A DNA stretch of 64,000 bases, from contig NZ_JACVOM010000005.1 in NCBI RefSeq assembly GCF_018882445.1, forward strand, positions 62,001-126,000, written 5' to 3'. Positions within the stretch are counted from its first letter, which is position 1. Each line of letters starts with the position of its first letter. This stretch comes from Polynucleobacter sp. 15G-AUS-farblos (GTDB lineage: Bacteria; Pseudomonadota; Gammaproteobacteria; Burkholderiales; Burkholderiaceae). The notes below the pieces were generated by a model that was not told where the DNA came from, searched no databases, and saw only the letters and a program-made list of their open reading frames with translations. Positions 18,041 to 27,417 of the stretch are shown here, one piece after another. Both the position numbers and the translations under genes were made by a program.

Positions 18041-18053
18041 AATTCTTGGTGTA

Positions 18054-19142
18054 ATGAAACTCACACCCTCGCAAACACCATCACAGCCCCAATCTCTTTT
18101 CTTAATTGATTTATTGAAGGTGGTGGCGGCTCTATTAATCATTCTTCATCATCTTTCCAGTTACGGGCAAATAGCGGAGGATGCACGCGCTGTTTTGCCG
18201 GGGCTGATGACTTGGTTATTTGAGTATGGTCGTTATGCCGTACAAATCTTTTTAGTGATGGCAGGGTACCTCGCAGCACAATCCCTTAGTCGCTTTGCAA
18301 GTAAGAGATTTAGTTCGCAAGGATTGCTTAAAGTCATCTTGAATCGATATCTGCGCCTGTTTAGTCCCTATGCTGCCGCACTGATTTTTACGGTCTTCTG
18401 CGCTTACATTGCACGACATTGGATCAACGATGAGTTTGTAGGTGAATCCGAGACATTAGGGCAATTCTTGGCCCACCTCTTTTTTATTCAAGGCATCTTA
18501 GGCTTAGATTCTATTTCTGCTGGTGCTTGGTACATCGCAATTGATTGGCAGCTCTATTCGGTTTTAGCGATCTTGCTAATTTCTTTTCCTAGCTACCAAG
18601 CAGTCATTTGGGTCATCAGCATACTGGCCGTGAGCTCGCTATTATTTTTTAATCGCTCCGGAACCTATGAGGCCTATTTCATTTATTTCATTGGCTCATA
18701 CGGGCTTGGTGTCTTGGCTTATCTAGCCAAGTGTTTTGAAAACTCGAATGTCAATCGTTTAGCTAAAACAGCCTTGATTGTGATTGGATGCATTATTACC
18801 ATTTCTTCTTTACAGCAGGTTTGGTTAAGAAACTTCCTAGCTTGGTTTGTCGCTATAGCTCTCATGTTCTGGGGAGATAAGCCGTATCCGATATCGCATC
18901 AGGGCAACTCTGTTTATCTGCAGGCTATTTCCTGGGGAAGCCTACGCTCCTATAGTGCATTCTTGATCCACTTTGCTTTTATCTTATTGGCTAATACTTT
19001 GTATATTGAAACCGGAATGCATACTCACGAGAGCGGTGCACTGGCATTGACTCTGATGTTGGGGGTGGTGGTTTGCAGCACGGTAGCTGCGAATTATTTA
19101 TATCGATGGGTTGAAGTGCCCTCGCTGAAGCTGAAGGTCTAG
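18054..19142 (+). CDS. Acyltransferase 3 family membrane protein
   Basis: A 362-aa integral membrane O-acyltransferase (about ten helices) of the OafA/NodX type, which acetylate or succinylate surface sugars. The motif ALLIILHHLSSYG near residue 30 holds the conserved histidine pair, and a conserved arginine-rich loop RYLRLFSPY follows. The frame runs upstream into the TonB receptor gene, but I place the start at the ATG at 18054, 13 bases after that gene's stop, because the family begins with a short cytoplasmic leader. The stop interlocks with darP as CTAG. Confidence 0.83.
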   Translation: MKLTPSQTPSQPQSLFLIDLLKVVAALLIILHHLSSYGQIAEDARAVLPGLMTWLFEYGRYAVQIFLVMAGYLAAQSLSRFASKRFSSQGLLKVILNRYLRLFSPYAAALIFTVFCAYIARHWINDEFVGESETLGQFLAHLFFIQGILGLDSISAGAWYIAIDWQLYSVLAILLISFPSYQAVIWVISILAVSSLLFFNRSGTYEAYFIYFIGSYGLGVLAYLAKCFENSNVNRLAKTALIVIGCIITISSLQQVWLRNFLAWFVAIALMFWGDKPYPISHQGNSVYLQAISWGSLRSYSAFLIHFAFILLANTLYIETGMHTHESGALALTLMLGVVVCSTVAANYLYRWVEVPSLKLKV

Positions 19143-19666
19143 AGCCCCATGTCTTTGAGGACGCGGAATATTTCTCGATAAGCCTTTGGAGGCTTATTCT
19201 GCTCTCTTTCTTTGCGCGCATTCCGAATTAAGGTACGCATATTTTGAATATCCATATCAGGATATTGCTCAATCATCTTCGTAAATGTCTCGTCATTCGC
19301 AATTAAGCGATCACGATAGCTTTCTAAAAAATGCAGCTTAGCGGTTTCAGCTTTGCTTACACCCTGAATAGCATCCAAACGTTTTTGTATGGCATCCAGT
19401 TCTTCGTCATCCAAGAAACGCATCAATTTGCCAAGATACTGTTTGTGGCGGCGAATGGCTTCGAAGCTTTTTATTTTGTTGGTCTCAGCAATAGCCGTTT
19501 TGATTGCCTCATCCAACGGAATGGTTTTTAGTGCATCACTACTGAGTGCCGCCAGAACTTCCGCCAATTTCTGACGTTCGGTCATTTGACGCTTTAGCTC
19601 GGACTTACTAGGGCCCTCATCTGGCTCAGCAAGCTTAGGCGTGCGGTTTTTCTCATTAATATGCAT
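19139..19666 (-). CDS. darP: Ribosome-associated protein DarP (YjgA)
   Basis: A 175-aa DUF615 protein, helical and highly charged, that associates with late 50S ribosome precursors and eases large-subunit maturation. Family landmarks seen: KSELKRQM near 20, the ETNKIKSFEAIRRHKQYLGKLMR core (about 84-106) and the closing AYREIFRVLKDM. Length is normal. It stands alone between convergent and divergent neighbours. Confidence 0.93.
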   Translation of the reverse strand: MHINEKNRTPKLAEPDEGPSKSELKRQMTERQKLAEVLAALSSDALKTIPLDEAIKTAIAETNKIKSFEAIRRHKQYLGKLMRFLDDEELDAIQKRLDAIQGVSKAETAKLHFLESYRDRLIANDETFTKMIEQYPDMDIQNMRTLIRNARKEREQNKPPKAYREIFRVLKDMGL

Positions 19667-19762
19667 TGCGTCATTTTAGACGGGTATTGAAATGATTGAT
19701 TCAGAACCTGGATTTCGGACTTTGGTAAATAATAGACAAATCTTGCTTTTTGACCTTAAGAC

Positions 19763-21388
19763 ATGACTTCTGCAAATACTTACGACTACATCATTATTGG
19801 AGCGGGTAGCGCTGGCTGCATGCTGGCTAAACGCCTCTCTGAAAATCCTGCCAAGCGGGTATTGCTGATTGAGGCTGGGAAAAATGACAACTACATTTGG
19901 ATTCATATTCCAGTGGGTTATTTGTATTGCATAGATAACCCAAGAGCAGACTGGCGTTTTAAGACAGTGAATGAAAAGGGTCTGAATGGGCGCTCACTCT
20001 TGTATCCACGCGGTAGGGTGCTAGGCGGGTGTTCTTCAATCAACGGCATGATTTACATGCGTGGTCAGGTTGGCGATTATGAATCTTGGGTACAAGCTAC
20101 AGGCGATGATGCATGGTCTTGGGAAAATGCCCTGATACGCTATAAACAGTTTGAGGATTACCACAGCAATGCAAATGAATGGCACGGCAAAGGCGGTGAG
20201 TGGACTGTATCGAAGCAGCGCTTACGCTGGCCCATCATGGATAAATTTAAAGAGGCAGCTGTAGAAGCCGGTATTCCGGCATCAGATGACTTTAATCGGG
20301 GCGATAACTTTGGCGTTGGATATTTTGATGTGAGTCAACGCGCGGGTTGGCGACTCAATACTTCAAAAGCATTTTTACGGGATGCAGCTATGCGCTCCAA
20401 TCTCACTGTGATTACTGAGGCAATGGTGAGCAAACTCAAGATTGATGCAAGCAGTAAAAATTGCACCGGAGTGGAATACATCAAGGATGGCACCACTGTA
20501 GAAGCCCATTGCGCAATTGAGCAGGGTGGAGAAGTACTCTTATGTGCTGGTGCAATTGGTAGCGTGCAAATATTGGAGCGCTCAGGCGTAGGCGCAGCAG
20601 CGCATTTAGATTCATTAGGCATTCCTGTGATTCAAGACTTGCCTGGGGTTGGAGAAAATCTACAAGACCATTTGCAATTGCGCATGGTCTATAAAGTCAG
20701 TGGCATTAAAACCCTAAATACCAAAGCCAATACTTTGTGGGGCAAGATGATGATTGGTCTAGAGTATTTGTTCAAGCGCTCAGGGCCAATGTCTATGGCT
20801 CCTTCTCAGCTAGGTGCTTTTGCTTATAGCTCGCCAGAGCAAGTGAGTGCAAACGTGGAATATCACGTGCAACCTTTATCGCTAGAAAAGTTTGGTGATG
20901 ACCTACATTCTTTTAATGCATTCACTGCGAGTGTGTGTAACGTAAGACCTACTTCGCGTGGTAGCGTTCATATCAACTCCACTGATCCAGAAGCGCCACC
21001 CCTCATTCATCCGAATTACTTATCCACCGATGAGGATAGAAAGGTCGCGGCTGATTCATTGCGACTCACTCGTCAGATTGTGCAAAGTCCAGCATTAAAA
21101 CCTTTTGCTCCAGAGGAATATAAGCCCGGTATGCAATATCAAACTGATGAAGAATTGGTGAAAGCGGCAGGAGATATTGGTACGACGATTTTTCATCCCG
21201 TGGGTACATGCAAGATGGGGCGTGCAGATGACCCAATGGCGGTCTTAGATTCTGAATTGCGTGTGAGAGGAATTCATCATCTGCGCGTAGTCGATGCCTC
21301 AGCGATGCCGACGATTACCTCTGGTAATACTGCGGCGCCAACGATGATGATTGCTCAGCGTGTTGCAGAATTGCTCACGCGTGAATAG
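19763..21388 (+). CDS. GMC-family FAD oxidoreductase (choline dehydrogenase-like)
   Basis: A 541-aa flavoenzyme oxidising an alcohol. The N-terminal FAD fold shows IIGAGSAGCMLAKRL (about 11-25). The GMC signature PRGRVLGGCSSINGM lies near 83-97. The C-terminal catalytic segment HPVGTCKMG contains the active-site histidine, and the tail VDASAMPTITSGNT is typical. It resembles BetA and alkanol dehydrogenases, but no betaine gene adjoins, so the alcohol is unknown. The EamA exporter downstream overlaps its stop, implying co-expression. Confidence 0.9.
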   Translation: MTSANTYDYIIIGAGSAGCMLAKRLSENPAKRVLLIEAGKNDNYIWIHIPVGYLYCIDNPRADWRFKTVNEKGLNGRSLLYPRGRVLGGCSSINGMIYMRGQVGDYESWVQATGDDAWSWENALIRYKQFEDYHSNANEWHGKGGEWTVSKQRLRWPIMDKFKEAAVEAGIPASDDFNRGDNFGVGYFDVSQRAGWRLNTSKAFLRDAAMRSNLTVITEAMVSKLKIDASSKNCTGVEYIKDGTTVEAHCAIEQGGEVLLCAGAIGSVQILERSGVGAAAHLDSLGIPVIQDLPGVGENLQDHLQLRMVYKVSGIKTLNTKANTLWGKMMIGLEYLFKRSGPMSMAPSQLGAFAYSSPEQVSANVEYHVQPLSLEKFGDDLHSFNAFTASVCNVRPTSRGSVHINSTDPEAPPLIHPNYLSTDEDRKVAADSLRLTRQIVQSPALKPFAPEEYKPGMQYQTDEELVKAAGDIGTTIFHPVGTCKMGRADDPMAVLDSELRVRGIHHLRVVDASAMPTITSGNTAAPTMMIAQRVAELLTRE

Positions 21389-22310
21389 TGCCCCCATTCA
21401 AAATCTCTATCGGACTGATCGTCTCCCTGTAAGCCACCTGCTACTGGCCTTAGCCATTGTGGCAGTGTGGGGCACTAATTTTGTGGTGATTAAAGTCTCG
21501 CTTGAGGCTTTTCCTCCATTCTTATTTGCTGCATTGCGCTACATTTTTGCCTTATTACCGTTGGTTTTCTTTTTCGCGAAGCCAAAGGTTCCCTGGTGGA
21601 ATCTCTGTGTTTATGGAGTAGCAGTTGGGGTTTGTCAGTTTGGCGTGATGTATTTCGCCATTGATGGCCGAATTTCTCCGGGCTTGGCCTCTTTGGTTAT
21701 TCAAACCCAGGTATTTTTTACTATCGGCTTTGCCATGTTTTTCGCAAACGAAAGATTGAAGCTATACCAAGCGATGGCCGTTGCTATAGCCCTCATCGGT
21801 TTATTAATTATTGCGCTGCACACAGATTCCACAACAACATTCTTGGGTTTAGCGCTAGTAGTGTTTTCTGGGCTCTCTTGGGGGGTGGCTAATACTGTCA
21901 GCCGTCGTGCCGGCTCCATCAATATGTTGTCCTATGTGGTTTGGGCGAGCGCTTTTGCGATTCCACCATTGCTTCTGATCTCTTTTGTGTTCGAGGGTGG
22001 GTGGGGCGGTATGAGTCTTGCAATCGCTAGTGCGCCAATAGGGGCCTGGCTTGGTGTCCTATGGCAGGCCTGGGGCAACACCCTTTTTGGCTATGCCGCT
22101 TGGGCATGGTTGTTATCAAAGCATTCAGCCGCCTTGGTAGCTCCTGCCCCATTATTGGTACCCATCTTCGGGATAGGGGCATCTGCTTATTTTTTAAGTG
22201 AGCCCCTGCCAACATGGAAACTCTACGCAGCGGGCTTTGTAATGATCGGTTTAGTAATTAATTTATTTTGGCCTACGCTAGTCGCTAAATTCGGGCGAAA
22301 TGCGGTTTAA
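21381..22310 (+). CDS. EamA/DMT-family transporter
   Basis: Ten-helix drug/metabolite transporter with two EamA repeats (about 20-145 and 155-300). The longest frame starts at ATG 21351 deep inside the oxidoreductase gene. I prefer the GTG at 21381, which overlaps the oxidoreductase stop by 8 bases and leaves a normal cytoplasmic N-terminus (309 aa). Neither start has a good ribosome-binding site, so coupled translation is likely. Family members export amino acids or metabolites; cargo unknown. Confidence 0.82.
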   Translation: MNSAPIQNLYRTDRLPVSHLLLALAIVAVWGTNFVVIKVSLEAFPPFLFAALRYIFALLPLVFFFAKPKVPWWNLCVYGVAVGVCQFGVMYFAIDGRISPGLASLVIQTQVFFTIGFAMFFANERLKLYQAMAVAIALIGLLIIALHTDSTTTFLGLALVVFSGLSWGVANTVSRRAGSINMLSYVVWASAFAIPPLLLISFVFEGGWGGMSLAIASAPIGAWLGVLWQAWGNTLFGYAAWAWLLSKHSAALVAPAPLLVPIFGIGASAYFLSEPLPTWKLYAAGFVMIGLVINLFWPTLVAKFGRNAV

Positions 22311-22453
22311 CAAAATAGCCTCTGGGCTAATGTAAAACCCTAATATCCAGCCCTTTTTTTGCCCTAGCATTAACAGTAAGATAGCAATTCGTTATCAGAA
22401 GTATCAATAAAAAAGTTTTTATTTAATTAGTTATTTTTAGTCATGGAGACTTT

Positions 22454-23638
22454 ATGAATATTCGTCGTCACATTTTTGCAGTAGCTGCTACTGCGTTGTT
22501 TGCATCTGGTGCTTATGCTGCCGATATCAAACTTGGTTTATCTGGCCCATTTACTGGTGGTTCATCTTCAATGGGCGTGAGTATGCGTGATGGCGTGCGT
22601 TTAGCTGCCAAAGAAATCAACGCTGCCGGTGGTATCAACGGCGATAAAATCGTTTTGGTTGAGCGCGACGATGAAGCAAAAAATGAGCGTGGCGTGCAAA
22701 TTGCACAAGAGTTGATCAACAACGAGAAAGTAGTTGCTACTCTTGGTTACATCAATACTGGTGTTGCATTGGCTTCACAGCGTTTTTATCAAGATGCCAA
22801 GATTCCAGTAATGAATAACGTTGCTACTGGTTCTATCTTGACTAAGCAATTCCCTAACGCACCAGAGAACTATATTTTCCGCAATGCTGCTCCTGACAAT
22901 ATTCAAGCACCATTGATCGCTAAAGAGGCGGTTGAGAAGCGTGGCTTGAAGAGAGTAGCGATTTTGGCTGACTCTACAAACTATGGCCAGTTGGGTCGTG
23001 AAGACTTAGAGAAGGCCCTCAAGACTTATGGCGTAACACCAGTAGCGGTTGAGAAATTCAACATTGGTGACGTTGATATGACTTCACAATTGCTCAAAGC
23101 AAAAAATGCTGGCGCAGATGTGATTTTGACTTATGCAATTGGACCAGAGTTGGCGCAAATTGCTAATGGTATGACCAAGTTGGGTTGGAAAAAACCAATG
23201 ATCGGTAGCTGGACATTATCTATGGCCAGCTTTATTGATACAGCGGGTAAGAACGGTGACGGCGCAACAATGCCACAAACCTATATTCAAACTCCATCAA
23301 CAACCCCTAAGCGTAAGTCCTTCCAAGAGGCTTACTTAAAAGAGTTCAAGCCAAAAAATAACAACATCGCTTCCCCAGTTTCTGCCGCTCAAGGTTACGA
23401 CTCTGTATACCTCTTGGCTGCAGCGATCAAGCAAGCAAAAAGCACTGAAGGTCCAAAGATCATCGCAGCATTGCAAGATCTGAAGACCCCTGTTGATGGC
23501 GTTGTTATTACTTACAACAAACCATTCTCTGCAACTGATCACGATGCCATCAAGATGAAAGACGTAGTGATGGGTGTAGTTGAGAACGGCCGCGTTGAGT
23601 TCTTGAATGCTGAGGATGCAACAGCTAAGAAGAAGTAA
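22454..23638 (+). CDS. livK: Branched-chain amino acid-type ABC substrate-binding protein
   Basis: Periplasmic receptor (394 aa) of the Leu/Ile/Val family (type I fold) with a signal peptide 1-22 (SGAYA-AD). The sequence IKLGLSGPFTGGSSSMG and the later AAKEINAAGGING are the usual N-terminal landmarks. A strong GGAG precedes the ATG. Codon use is strongly biased (for example mostly CGT for Arg), suggesting high expression. A hairpin terminator separates it from the permease genes, so it is likely made in excess over them. Ligand may be a branched-chain amino acid, another amino acid or an amide. Confidence 0.92.
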   Translation: MNIRRHIFAVAATALFASGAYAADIKLGLSGPFTGGSSSMGVSMRDGVRLAAKEINAAGGINGDKIVLVERDDEAKNERGVQIAQELINNEKVVATLGYINTGVALASQRFYQDAKIPVMNNVATGSILTKQFPNAPENYIFRNAAPDNIQAPLIAKEAVEKRGLKRVAILADSTNYGQLGREDLEKALKTYGVTPVAVEKFNIGDVDMTSQLLKAKNAGADVILTYAIGPELAQIANGMTKLGWKKPMIGSWTLSMASFIDTAGKNGDGATMPQTYIQTPSTTPKRKSFQEAYLKEFKPKNNNIASPVSAAQGYDSVYLLAAAIKQAKSTEGPKIIAALQDLKTPVDGVVITYNKPFSATDHDAIKMKDVVMGVVENGRVEFLNAEDATAKKK

Positions 23639-23698
23639 TCCCTTCTAGTTGGGCAGTAGGGACATTTATTCCGCACTGCAACATAAGTTAAAGTAAAG

Positions 23699-23721
23699 CG
23701 CCGCCCAAAAGGCGGCGTTTT
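23699..23721 (+). terminator. Intra-operon terminator between livK and livH
   Basis: A 7-bp GC-only stem (CGCCGCC at 23699-23705, GGCGGCG at 23711-23717) with a 5-base loop and four T. The short T run suggests partial termination, lowering permease transcript relative to the receptor. Confidence 0.75.
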
Positions 23722-23777
23722 GCTTACAATGTCGGATTCGTCAATAAAACAGTTTTAAGTATATTTAGGCCAACACC

Positions 23778-24656
23778 ATGGAAATGCTTGCACAAATCCT
23801 TTCGAGCGGTATAGCGGTGGGGATGATCTACGCGGTCATCGCTTTCGGCTTCCAGCTCACTTTTGCCACATCAGGCACCTTGAACTTCGGTCAGGGTGAG
23901 GCTTTGATGTTAGGCGCTCTTGTAGGTCTCACTTGTGTGGACGCCTTTGGCATGAACTACTGGCTCATGATTCCAGTCGTTTGTCTATTCGGCATGATCC
24001 AGGGTAGCTTTGTAGAGTTGATTGGTGTGCGCCCCGCAATCAAAATTAAATCTGAGTTTGGTTGGATTATGTCCACGATTGCGCTCGGTATTATTTTCAA
24101 GAACGTTGCTGAAAATATTTGGGGTCGCGATGCATTGCCATTCCCATCACCATTGCCAATGGAGCCAATGAGCTTCTTAGGTGCCAACATTTTGCCAATG
24201 GAAATCTTGGTTGTTTTTGGTGCTTTAGCCATGATGTTGTTGGTTGAGTTCTTCAATCGCAAAACTATTTACGGTAAAGCGGTAGTTGCTACTGCAAACG
24301 ACCGCGATGCGGCTGGCCTCATGGGCATCAACACCAGCATGGTGATTACCTTCTCCTATGCTCTCTCCTCTTTGACTGCAGCCTTTGCTGGTGTATTGAT
24401 TGCGCCTTTAACTTTGACTGGCGCAACCATGGGTGGCGCTCTCGGTTTAAAAGCATTCGCTGTCGCGATTATTGGCGGCTTGTCTAGCGGAATGGGAATT
24501 ATTGTGGGTGGCTTGATTCTCGGAATTGTGGAAACGGCAACTGGTTTTTATATTTCTACTGGCTATAAAGATGTGCCAGGTTTGATCTTGCTCTTATTGG
24601 TGCTTGCATTCAAACCATCTGGTCTCTTCGGCAAATCTGCAATTAAGAAAGTTTAA
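23778..24656 (+). CDS. livH: LivH-type ABC permease
   Basis: Inner-membrane permease of 292 aa with about eight helices, paired with LivM in the importer. Visible landmarks are the N-terminal GMIYAVIAFGFQLTFATSGTLNF segment and, near the C-terminus, GGALGLKAFAVAIIGGLSSGMG, which includes the EAA-like loop contacting the ATPase. Its stop overlaps the first base of the next ATG, so it is translationally coupled to the LivM-LivG fusion. Confidence 0.93.
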   Translation: MEMLAQILSSGIAVGMIYAVIAFGFQLTFATSGTLNFGQGEALMLGALVGLTCVDAFGMNYWLMIPVVCLFGMIQGSFVELIGVRPAIKIKSEFGWIMSTIALGIIFKNVAENIWGRDALPFPSPLPMEPMSFLGANILPMEILVVFGALAMMLLVEFFNRKTIYGKAVVATANDRDAAGLMGINTSMVITFSYALSSLTAAFAGVLIAPLTLTGATMGGALGLKAFAVAIIGGLSSGMGIIVGGLILGIVETATGFYISTGYKDVPGLILLLLVLAFKPSGLFGKSAIKKV

Positions 24657-26587
24657 TGATGAAATTGAAGTCTCTATTACCTCTATTAATTGCAATTGCG
24701 GCACTCTTTGCGCTGCCGTTATTTGTTCACAACCCGTATTACATTCACTTAGTTGAAACTATCCTCATCTATACCATCTTGTTATATGGATTGGATATCG
24801 TGGTGGGTTATGTAGGTCAGGTTTCCTTAGGTCACGCAGCTTTATTTGGTATCGGTTCGTACACCGCTGGTGTTTTATATTTCCACTTCGGTTGGACAAT
24901 TTGGGGAACACTACCCGCATCTATTGTGGTGACCTCCATCTTCGGCGGCATCTTGGCTTTACCAGCTTTGAAGGTCATCGGGCCATACCTAGCGATGGTG
25001 ACCTTAGCCTTTGGAACGATTGCCCAGATCTTGATCAACGAGATGACTTGGTTGACTGAAGGTCCTTTGGGAATCAAGATTCCTAAGCCTGACTTAATGG
25101 GTGTACCAATGACCAAGGCAGAGTACTTCTGGATGGTTGGCATTATCTTGATTCTCTCTATGATCGTCGTCGATCGTTTTGTGAAGTCACAAGTGGGCCG
25201 TGCATTTGAGGCATTGCGTGATAGCCCAATTGCTTGCGACTGTATGGGTGTATCCGTATACCGCTTCAAGGTAATCGCATTTGTGATTAGTGCAGCCTTT
25301 GCTGGTTTGGCAGGTTGCTTATACGCTTACTCTGAGCAATACATTTCACCAAATACCTATAACAATGAGCTAGCAGTTTTGTTCTTGTTGGGCATCATCA
25401 TGGGTGGACGTAAGTCTCGCCTTGGTGCTTTGATTGGTGCTGCGATTATTGTGCTACTGCCAAAGCTCTTGGACGATATCAATTTGTTCCGTATCGTTGC
25501 CTCAACCATTGCCATCATTGTGGTGGTAGGTGCTGGATTGGCTTTGTCTAAAAAGGTCACTACCCCAAGAAGAGTCGCAATTCCGATTGCTGGTGTTGTA
25601 GGTTTGGCAGCATTCTCATTCTGGCTCAATACCATCTCTGATTGGCGTTTGAGTATCTTCGGCTTCATGATTTTGCTGGTGGTGTATTACTTGCAAAACG
25701 GTATTGTTGGTTTTGCAAAGAGCTTCTACCAATCGATTGTTGGCAAAGCAAAAACCACTCGTGGTGAGCAGGCTGAAGAGGTGGATGATTCCATCAGCTT
25801 CATTAGCGCGGTTGGTAAGCAGAATGCTGGCGCAGAACTTCTGAAGGTAGACTCATTATTAATGCAGTTCGGCGGTTTGAAGGCTTTGAATAATGTCGAC
25901 CTCAGCGTTAAGCGTGGCACGATTCATGGCTTAATTGGTCCTAACGGCTCCGGTAAGAGCACCATGATGAACGTACTGACAGGTATTTACATACCTACAG
26001 CTGGTAGCGTGCTCTATGCTGGCGAAAGCGTTGTCGGTAAGACTTCTTCTGATATTGCTTTATCAGGTATCGCCCGTACATTCCAAAACGTTCAGCTTTT
26101 TGGTGAAATGACTGCGATCCAAAATATTTTGGTTGGCTTGCATCACACCTTTAAGTCAAACATGGCTGAGATTGCATTAAATCTTCCACGCTACAAGAAG
26201 GAAGAAGCTGAAGCCCATGCTCGTGCGATGGCGCTCCTGAAGTTCGTTGGTTTAGATGACTTAGCTAACGAAGAGGCGCGTAACTTGCCTTACGGTAAGC
26301 AACGTTTACTTGAAATTGCTCGTGCCTTGGCGCTTGATCCAGAATTGCTCTTATTAGACGAGCCAGCAGCTGGATTGACTGCACCAGACATTAAAGAGCT
26401 CTTGCGCATCATTCGTAAGATCCGCGATAGCGGCATTACCTTCATCTTGATTGAACATCATATGGACGTGGTCATGTCAGTTTGCGATACCGTATCAGTC
26501 CTCGACTTCGGTCAAAAGATTGCAGAAGGTAAGCCCGCTGAAGTTCAGGCAGACGAGAAGGTGATTCATGCCTACTTGGGTACTTAA
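24656..26587 (+). CDS. livM-livG: LivM-LivG fusion: ABC permease plus ATPase
   Basis: A 643-aa fusion. Residues 1-295 form a LivM permease (QVSLGHAALFGIG at 55-67; GRAFEALRDSPIAC at 181-194; family loop near 250). Residues 300-360 add two further hydrophobic stretches and a basic linker. Residues 395-643 are a LivG ATPase with Walker A GPNGSGKST at 428-436, a signature YGKQRLLEIARAL, Walker B LLLLDEP and the LivG tail EVQADEKVIHAYLG. Permease and ATPase are separate proteins in E. coli. Fused forms occur in some Burkholderiales. No frameshift or internal stop is seen. Confidence 0.93.
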   Translation: MMKLKSLLPLLIAIAALFALPLFVHNPYYIHLVETILIYTILLYGLDIVVGYVGQVSLGHAALFGIGSYTAGVLYFHFGWTIWGTLPASIVVTSIFGGILALPALKVIGPYLAMVTLAFGTIAQILINEMTWLTEGPLGIKIPKPDLMGVPMTKAEYFWMVGIILILSMIVVDRFVKSQVGRAFEALRDSPIACDCMGVSVYRFKVIAFVISAAFAGLAGCLYAYSEQYISPNTYNNELAVLFLLGIIMGGRKSRLGALIGAAIIVLLPKLLDDINLFRIVASTIAIIVVVGAGLALSKKVTTPRRVAIPIAGVVGLAAFSFWLNTISDWRLSIFGFMILLVVYYLQNGIVGFAKSFYQSIVGKAKTTRGEQAEEVDDSISFISAVGKQNAGAELLKVDSLLMQFGGLKALNNVDLSVKRGTIHGLIGPNGSGKSTMMNVLTGIYIPTAGSVLYAGESVVGKTSSDIALSGIARTFQNVQLFGEMTAIQNILVGLHHTFKSNMAEIALNLPRYKKEEAEAHARAMALLKFVGLDDLANEEARNLPYGKQRLLEIARALALDPELLLLDEPAAGLTAPDIKELLRIIRKIRDSGITFILIEHHMDVVMSVCDTVSVLDFGQKIAEGKPAEVQADEKVIHAYLGT

Positions 26588-26618
26588 TCACTAGAACTAT
26601 ATTGAATCGGTAAATACC

Positions 26619-27347
26619 ATGTTATCTATTAAGAATCTTGAAGCAGGCTACGGCAAAGTTAAAGTCCTCCATGGCATCAATATTGATGTTCCTAAGGGAC
26701 AAGTCATTACCTTGATTGGCTCAAACGGTGCTGGCAAAACCACTACCATGCGCGCCATTACGGGCATGATTAAACCAACGGGTGGTGAAGTCACTTTGGG
26801 CGGTGAAAAAATTGATGGTTACGACTCGCATAAGATTGCCCGCCTTGGTTTGGCGCACAGTCCTGAAGGTCGTCGCGTGTTCACAACCATGTCAGTGACC
26901 GACAATTTATTGCTGGGCGCATTTCCACGCTTTACAGGTAGCCGTCCAAAGGGCGACATTAACCATGATTTAGAAAAATCTTTGGAAATGTTCCCACGCT
27001 TAAAGGAGCGTCGCAATCAATTAGCAGGAACGCTGTCTGGTGGTGAGCAGCAAATGTTGGCAATGGCGCGTGCTGTGATGCTTAACCCAGAAATCATTCT
27101 CTTGGATGAGCCTTCAATGGGTCTTGCGCCAATCTTGGTTGAAGAAGTCTTTAAGATCATCTCTAACCTCAAATCTCAGGGTGTCACGATGTTATTAGTC
27201 GAGCAATTTGCTGCTGCGGCACTTAACGTGGCTGACTATGGTTATGTATTAGAGAACGGCAAAATTGCGACTCATGGACCGGCAGCCAAACTCAAGGATG
27301 ATCCTGCGGTGAGAGCAGCTTATCTTGGCGGTGCAGGTGGTCACTAA
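26619..27347 (+). CDS. livF: LivF-type ABC ATPase
   Basis: Second ATPase of the importer, 242 aa: Walker A GSNGAGKTT from residue 34, the LivF-specific SPEGRRVF, signature LSGGEQQMLAMARA, and Walker B IILLDEPSMGL. It lies 31 bases after the fusion gene and is the last gene before a strong terminator, completing the set livK, livH, livM-livG, livF. Confidence 0.94.
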   Translation: MLSIKNLEAGYGKVKVLHGINIDVPKGQVITLIGSNGAGKTTTMRAITGMIKPTGGEVTLGGEKIDGYDSHKIARLGLAHSPEGRRVFTTMSVTDNLLLGAFPRFTGSRPKGDINHDLEKSLEMFPRLKERRNQLAGTLSGGEQQMLAMARAVMLNPEIILLDEPSMGLAPILVEEVFKIISNLKSQGVTMLLVEQFAAAALNVADYGYVLENGKIATHGPAAKLKDDPAVRAAYLGGAGGH

Positions 27348-27369
27348 ACTCTTCTAAGAGTTGCTAATG

Positions 27370-27398
27370 AAAAGGCCCTGTCTATCAGGGCCTTTTTT
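27370..27398 (+). terminator. Terminator after livF, possibly bidirectional
   Basis: An 11-bp perfect stem (27370-27380 with 27386-27396), a 5-base loop and six T. The A run on the left gives four T on the other strand, so it may also end the convergent tauE transcript. Confidence 0.92.
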
Positions 27399-27417
27399 AT
27401 TGATGCCCTCAATGTCA

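Noticed and set aside
17967-18053. Longer start of the acyltransferase inside the TonB receptor gene
   Set aside because: 29 extra residues are encoded by the receptor's last barrel strands and do not resemble the family N-terminus.
22311-22453. Possible terminator GGGCT...AGCCC with seven T upstream of livK
   Set aside because: Only 5 bp with a loop of over 20 bases; too weak to list, although the T run is striking.
24832-25269. 145-aa minus frame within livM
   Set aside because: Shadow of the transmembrane codons on the other strand; lacks a start context.
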